Below are positions 47,905 to 49,920 of a stretch of 49,920 bases of DNA, one piece after another. Within the stretch, counting starts at the first letter, position 1. Every line of letters begins with the position of its first letter. Origin of the DNA: Psychromonas sp. psych-6C06 (GTDB lineage: Bacteria > Pseudomonadota > Gammaproteobacteria > Enterobacterales > Psychromonadaceae). Location of the stretch: positions 1 through 49,920 of the forward strand of contig NZ_PIZM01000015.1 in NCBI RefSeq assembly GCF_002835465.1, given 5' to 3'. Below the pieces are notes generated by a model. It was not told the DNA's origin. It ran no database searches and saw only the letters and a program-made list of their open reading frames with translations. The translations under genes were made by a program, and so were the position numbers.

Positions 47905-48726
47905 CTAAGGTAGAAACTCCAACCAGGCTGGATTGCTAAACCATTTATCGTGTAACTGTTTTAGGGAGTTTGATTTAGTTAAATTACGAAGTTGCTCGGA
48001 TAGTTTATCAGCTAAAAGTGGTTCATTTTTATTAATTGCAATGCCAATTTCTTCAACTGCTAATGGTTTTGGTAAAGTAGTTAATTGTTGGTTAGTATCG
48101 CGGATTACAGCAAGTTCACATATTGCGAGGTCTGCCACTAATGCATCGGCTTCTCCGGAACGTAATGCCAAAAGGGCATCCTCATAATGCTTGATGGTCG
48201 TTAGCTTGGCTTTATTGAGTCTATCTTTAGCAAGATCTTTACTGGTTGAATTTTCTAAAGCCATGAGGTGAACACTCTTATGGTTAAACCCCGTTGTACC
48301 CTTAATATCTTCTAATTTTTCTTTTGTAATTAACAACGATTTTCCAGAGAGCGCGTAAGGTCCAATGAAAGTGATTTTCTTGCTACGCTCTTCACTAAAC
48401 GAAAAACCAGAAATAATAATGTCTATTTTTTGTTTTGAAAGGGCGTTCATCAACTGATCAAATGGCATTAGTTCAATAACGACTTTAACTTTTAAAGCTT
48501 CGCCTAGAATAGTTGCTAGCTCAACATCGTAACCAACAATCATATCTGTATTAGACACAAAATTGAATGGTGGCTGTTCGCCTGACATTCCAACAATTAA
48601 AGTTCCTTCTTTGTTGATTCGATCGTAGGTACTGTTTTGTGCATAGCTAATATGACTGAAAATAATAGAAATGAAGAAACTTATAAGAAGCGGTAAAGAA
48701 AAAAAAGATCTCAGGTGTTGGCGCAT
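47905..48726 (-). CDS. Periplasmic amino-acid-type solute-binding protein (SBP_bac_3)
   Basis: A 273-residue secreted protein. The signal peptide ends near HISYA-Q (residue 29). The mature part has GTLIVGMSGEQPPFNF, GYDVELATILGEAL, IDIIISGFSFSEERSKKITF and GEADALVADLAI, all typical of family-3 binding proteins for polar amino acids. No permease or ATPase gene is adjacent, so it may serve a distant transporter or act as a sensor. The ligand is unknown. Confidence 0.85.
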   Translation of the reverse strand: MRQHLRSFFSLPLLISFFISIIFSHISYAQNSTYDRINKEGTLIVGMSGEQPPFNFVSNTDMIVGYDVELATILGEALKVKVVIELMPFDQLMNALSKQKIDIIISGFSFSEERSKKITFIGPYALSGKSLLITKEKLEDIKGTTGFNHKSVHLMALENSTSKDLAKDRLNKAKLTTIKHYEDALLALRSGEADALVADLAICELAVIRDTNQQLTTLPKPLAVEEIGIAINKNEPLLADKLSEQLRNLTKSNSLKQLHDKWFSNPAWLEFLP

Positions 48727-48903
48727 GTTATTCCCTTTAAAAATAAAAATAGCCTAATCGCTATGTTCGGTGTTGTCTATTAAGTAGATGTATAAGTGAT
48801 AGAACGATCAAACGGTTGAAATTAGAATAATATGTGTTGGTGACTTTTAGTTTATGATTGGTAGTGTTACATATTTGCAGATGAGTTGTAAGGAAAAGGT
48901 TAA

Positions 48904-49497
48904 ATGTCATTATATAAGTGTTACATGTTTATAACTTGCATATTATTTACACCACTAAGCTTGGCTGAATGGGTAGATTTTGAAGACTTATCATCTGGTA
49001 AGGAGTTTAATTATAAGCCTTATGCATCACAAGAATTTGAATTTAAGGCAAGTAGATACTTTGATGGAGGGACACTCTTCTATTACGACTTTAAAATCGC
49101 CGCTAATTTAGGTGATAGTAACCAAAGTGAAAACTTTCTCTCTATCGATATGGGCAGTAATAGTTGCGCTCCTGGTATTTCTATAAAACATAAAGAGCAA
49201 CTACTATTTGATTTTTACGCTTTCGATATTGGTAAAATATATGATCACGATGGTGAATTTAGCCTTAATCTCCTTGGATTAGACCGTGAAGGTAAAGTTA
49301 TTGCGGAACAGTTACTGGTTATCTCATCTCCATTATCGCGAATCGAACTTAAAGAAAAGTTTTTTGGGGTACACGAAGTGTTGATTAATGCCGTTTATGT
49401 TAATGACATTGATAACAGCGTAGCGCGTTTTGCATTGGATAACATTGATATCAGTCCTAGCAATCATTCACGTAAGCGAAATAAGCTTGCGCTTTAA
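48904..49497 (+). CDS. Secreted protein of unknown function
   Basis: A 197-residue protein with a signal peptide (MFITCILFTPLSLA, cleavage near residue 21). The mature chain WVDFEDLSSGKEFNY...FALDNIDIS looks like an all-beta sandwich of the kind seen in surface or carbohydrate-binding proteins with a terminal (F/L)DN-I motif. It ends with a basic SRKRNKLAL and has no sorting signal. I do not recognise a family. It stands alone between the solute-binding gene and the rrn promoters. Confidence 0.7.
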   Translation: MSLYKCYMFITCILFTPLSLAEWVDFEDLSSGKEFNYKPYASQEFEFKASRYFDGGTLFYYDFKIAANLGDSNQSENFLSIDMGSNSCAPGISIKHKEQLLFDFYAFDIGKIYDHDGEFSLNLLGLDREGKVIAEQLLVISSPLSRIELKEKFFGVHEVLINAVYVNDIDNSVARFALDNIDISPSNHSRKRNKLAL

Positions 49498-49596
49498 CAT
49501 ATCCTACAGAAACTGTATTTAAAGTTGCAATTTAGCGGATAAAAACATCGCATTGTTTGTTTAATGAGCGAACGAACTTTAATTGTAAATAAAGCC

Positions 49597-49624
49597 TTGC
49601 CAAGGCTTCCTCAATCCCTATAAT
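49597..49624 (+). promoter_or_regulatory. rrn promoter P1
   Basis: TTGCCA (49597-49602), 16-base spacer, TATAAT (49619-49624), followed by the GC-rich discriminator GCGACCCC. TCAATCCCTATAATGCG is the typical rRNA P1 form of this bacterial group. It is 116 bases after the last gene. Confidence 0.85.
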
Positions 49625-49733
49625 GCGACCCCACAGACACGGACGGCAACGCAAGTTACCAACCAAGTCCGAAGCAACAAGCTCAATGAGTTTGAGTCAT
49701 AAAAAACATTTTAAAGTAATTTAAAATAAACGA

Positions 49734-49761
49734 TTGACAAGCTTCAAAGGTAGCGTATTAT
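49734..49761 (+). promoter_or_regulatory. rrn promoter P2
   Basis: TTGACA (49734-49739), 16-base spacer, TATTAT (49756-49761) and an ACGCACCTCGC discriminator. A run of A/T from 49700 to 49730 just upstream could serve as an UP element. Confidence 0.88.
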
Positions 49762-49796
49762 ACGCACCTCGCTGATACGGCCTAGCTGGTAAGCAC

Positions 49797-49920
49797 GCTC
49801 TTTAACAATTTAATCAAACAATCTGTGTGAGCATTGATAGTAGATTTCAAAATAGTCCTTCGGGATAAAAAATCAATATCAGTGACACACGAATTAATTC
49901 ATTAATTCAGAATAACATTG
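49797..49920 (+). promoter_or_regulatory. rRNA leader with boxA; 16S gene lies beyond the window
   Basis: GCTCTTTAACAA (49797-49808) is the boxA antitermination element of rRNA leaders. It is followed by the conserved leader phrase CAATCTGTGTGAGCA. The 16S start (AGAGTTTGATC) is not reached before the window ends. This marks a second rRNA operon in the same orientation as the first. Confidence 0.85.

Overview
The window is a low-GC chromosomal segment (about 40 % by eye) from a marine-type gammaproteobacterium. Gene order (rhlB-trxA-rho, gpmI-envC-yibQ, yibN-grxC-secB-gpsA, secE-nusG-rplKAJL-rpoBC, tusDCB-rpsL-rpsG-fusA-tuf) and protein style fit the Psychromonas / Alteromonadales-Vibrionales neighbourhood. 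Psychromonas is my best guess, an inference from memory and not from a search. Nearly everything is core housekeeping; I see no prophage, CRISPR array, toxin system or large island.

Layout. 1-1026: the contig opens with an Illumina adapter remnant inside the 3' end of a 23S rRNA gene, then the 23S-5S spacer, 5S rRNA, a terminator, and about 650 bp of tandem structured repeats related to the 5S 3' end. 1027-10221: a DUF3859 gene, the gppA-like/rhlB pair (minus), trxA, rho, ubiD, fre, an HDOD protein and a PlsC-like acyltransferase. 10222-13872: polA with a DnaA box upstream, and a non-coding region downstream with an sRNA candidate, a MITE-like element and a gene fossil. 13873-16953: cheX and zur (minus), dusA, a DUF4136 lipoprotein, panM. 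16969-23943: cell-division/glycolysis operon gpmI-envC-yibQ (minus), opposite yibN-grxC-secB-gpsA and a DUF1007 gene. 24180-43000: the transcription/translation block secE-nusG, rplKA, rplJL, rpoBC, ridA-tusDCB, rpsL-rpsG, fusA, tuf. 43236-49497: tapT, a RecQ-family helicase, alternative oxidase, ansA, an orphan solute-binding protein and a secreted protein of unknown function. 49498-49920: two tandem rrn promoters and a boxA leader of a second rRNA operon in the same orientation, whose 16S gene starts beyond the window.

How it works together. The centre encodes RNA polymerase (beta, beta'), its factors NusG and Rho, ribosomal proteins L11, L1, L10, L7/L12, S12 and S7, both elongation factors, the SecE/SecB export parts and the TusBCD sulfur relay for tRNA wobble-uridine thiolation. 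Regulation visible in the DNA includes the L10 leader, an L1-type leader hairpin, a Zur box, a perfect FNR box at the alternative oxidase, and many intrinsic terminators.

The least ordinary parts are non-coding: the 5S-related tandem repeats (439-738), the 97-bp tandem hairpin repeats after rpoC (36393-36700), and heptamer/octamer AGCTTTC-type arrays at three boundaries of the translation operons. None of these is shown to be a functional system from sequence alone.
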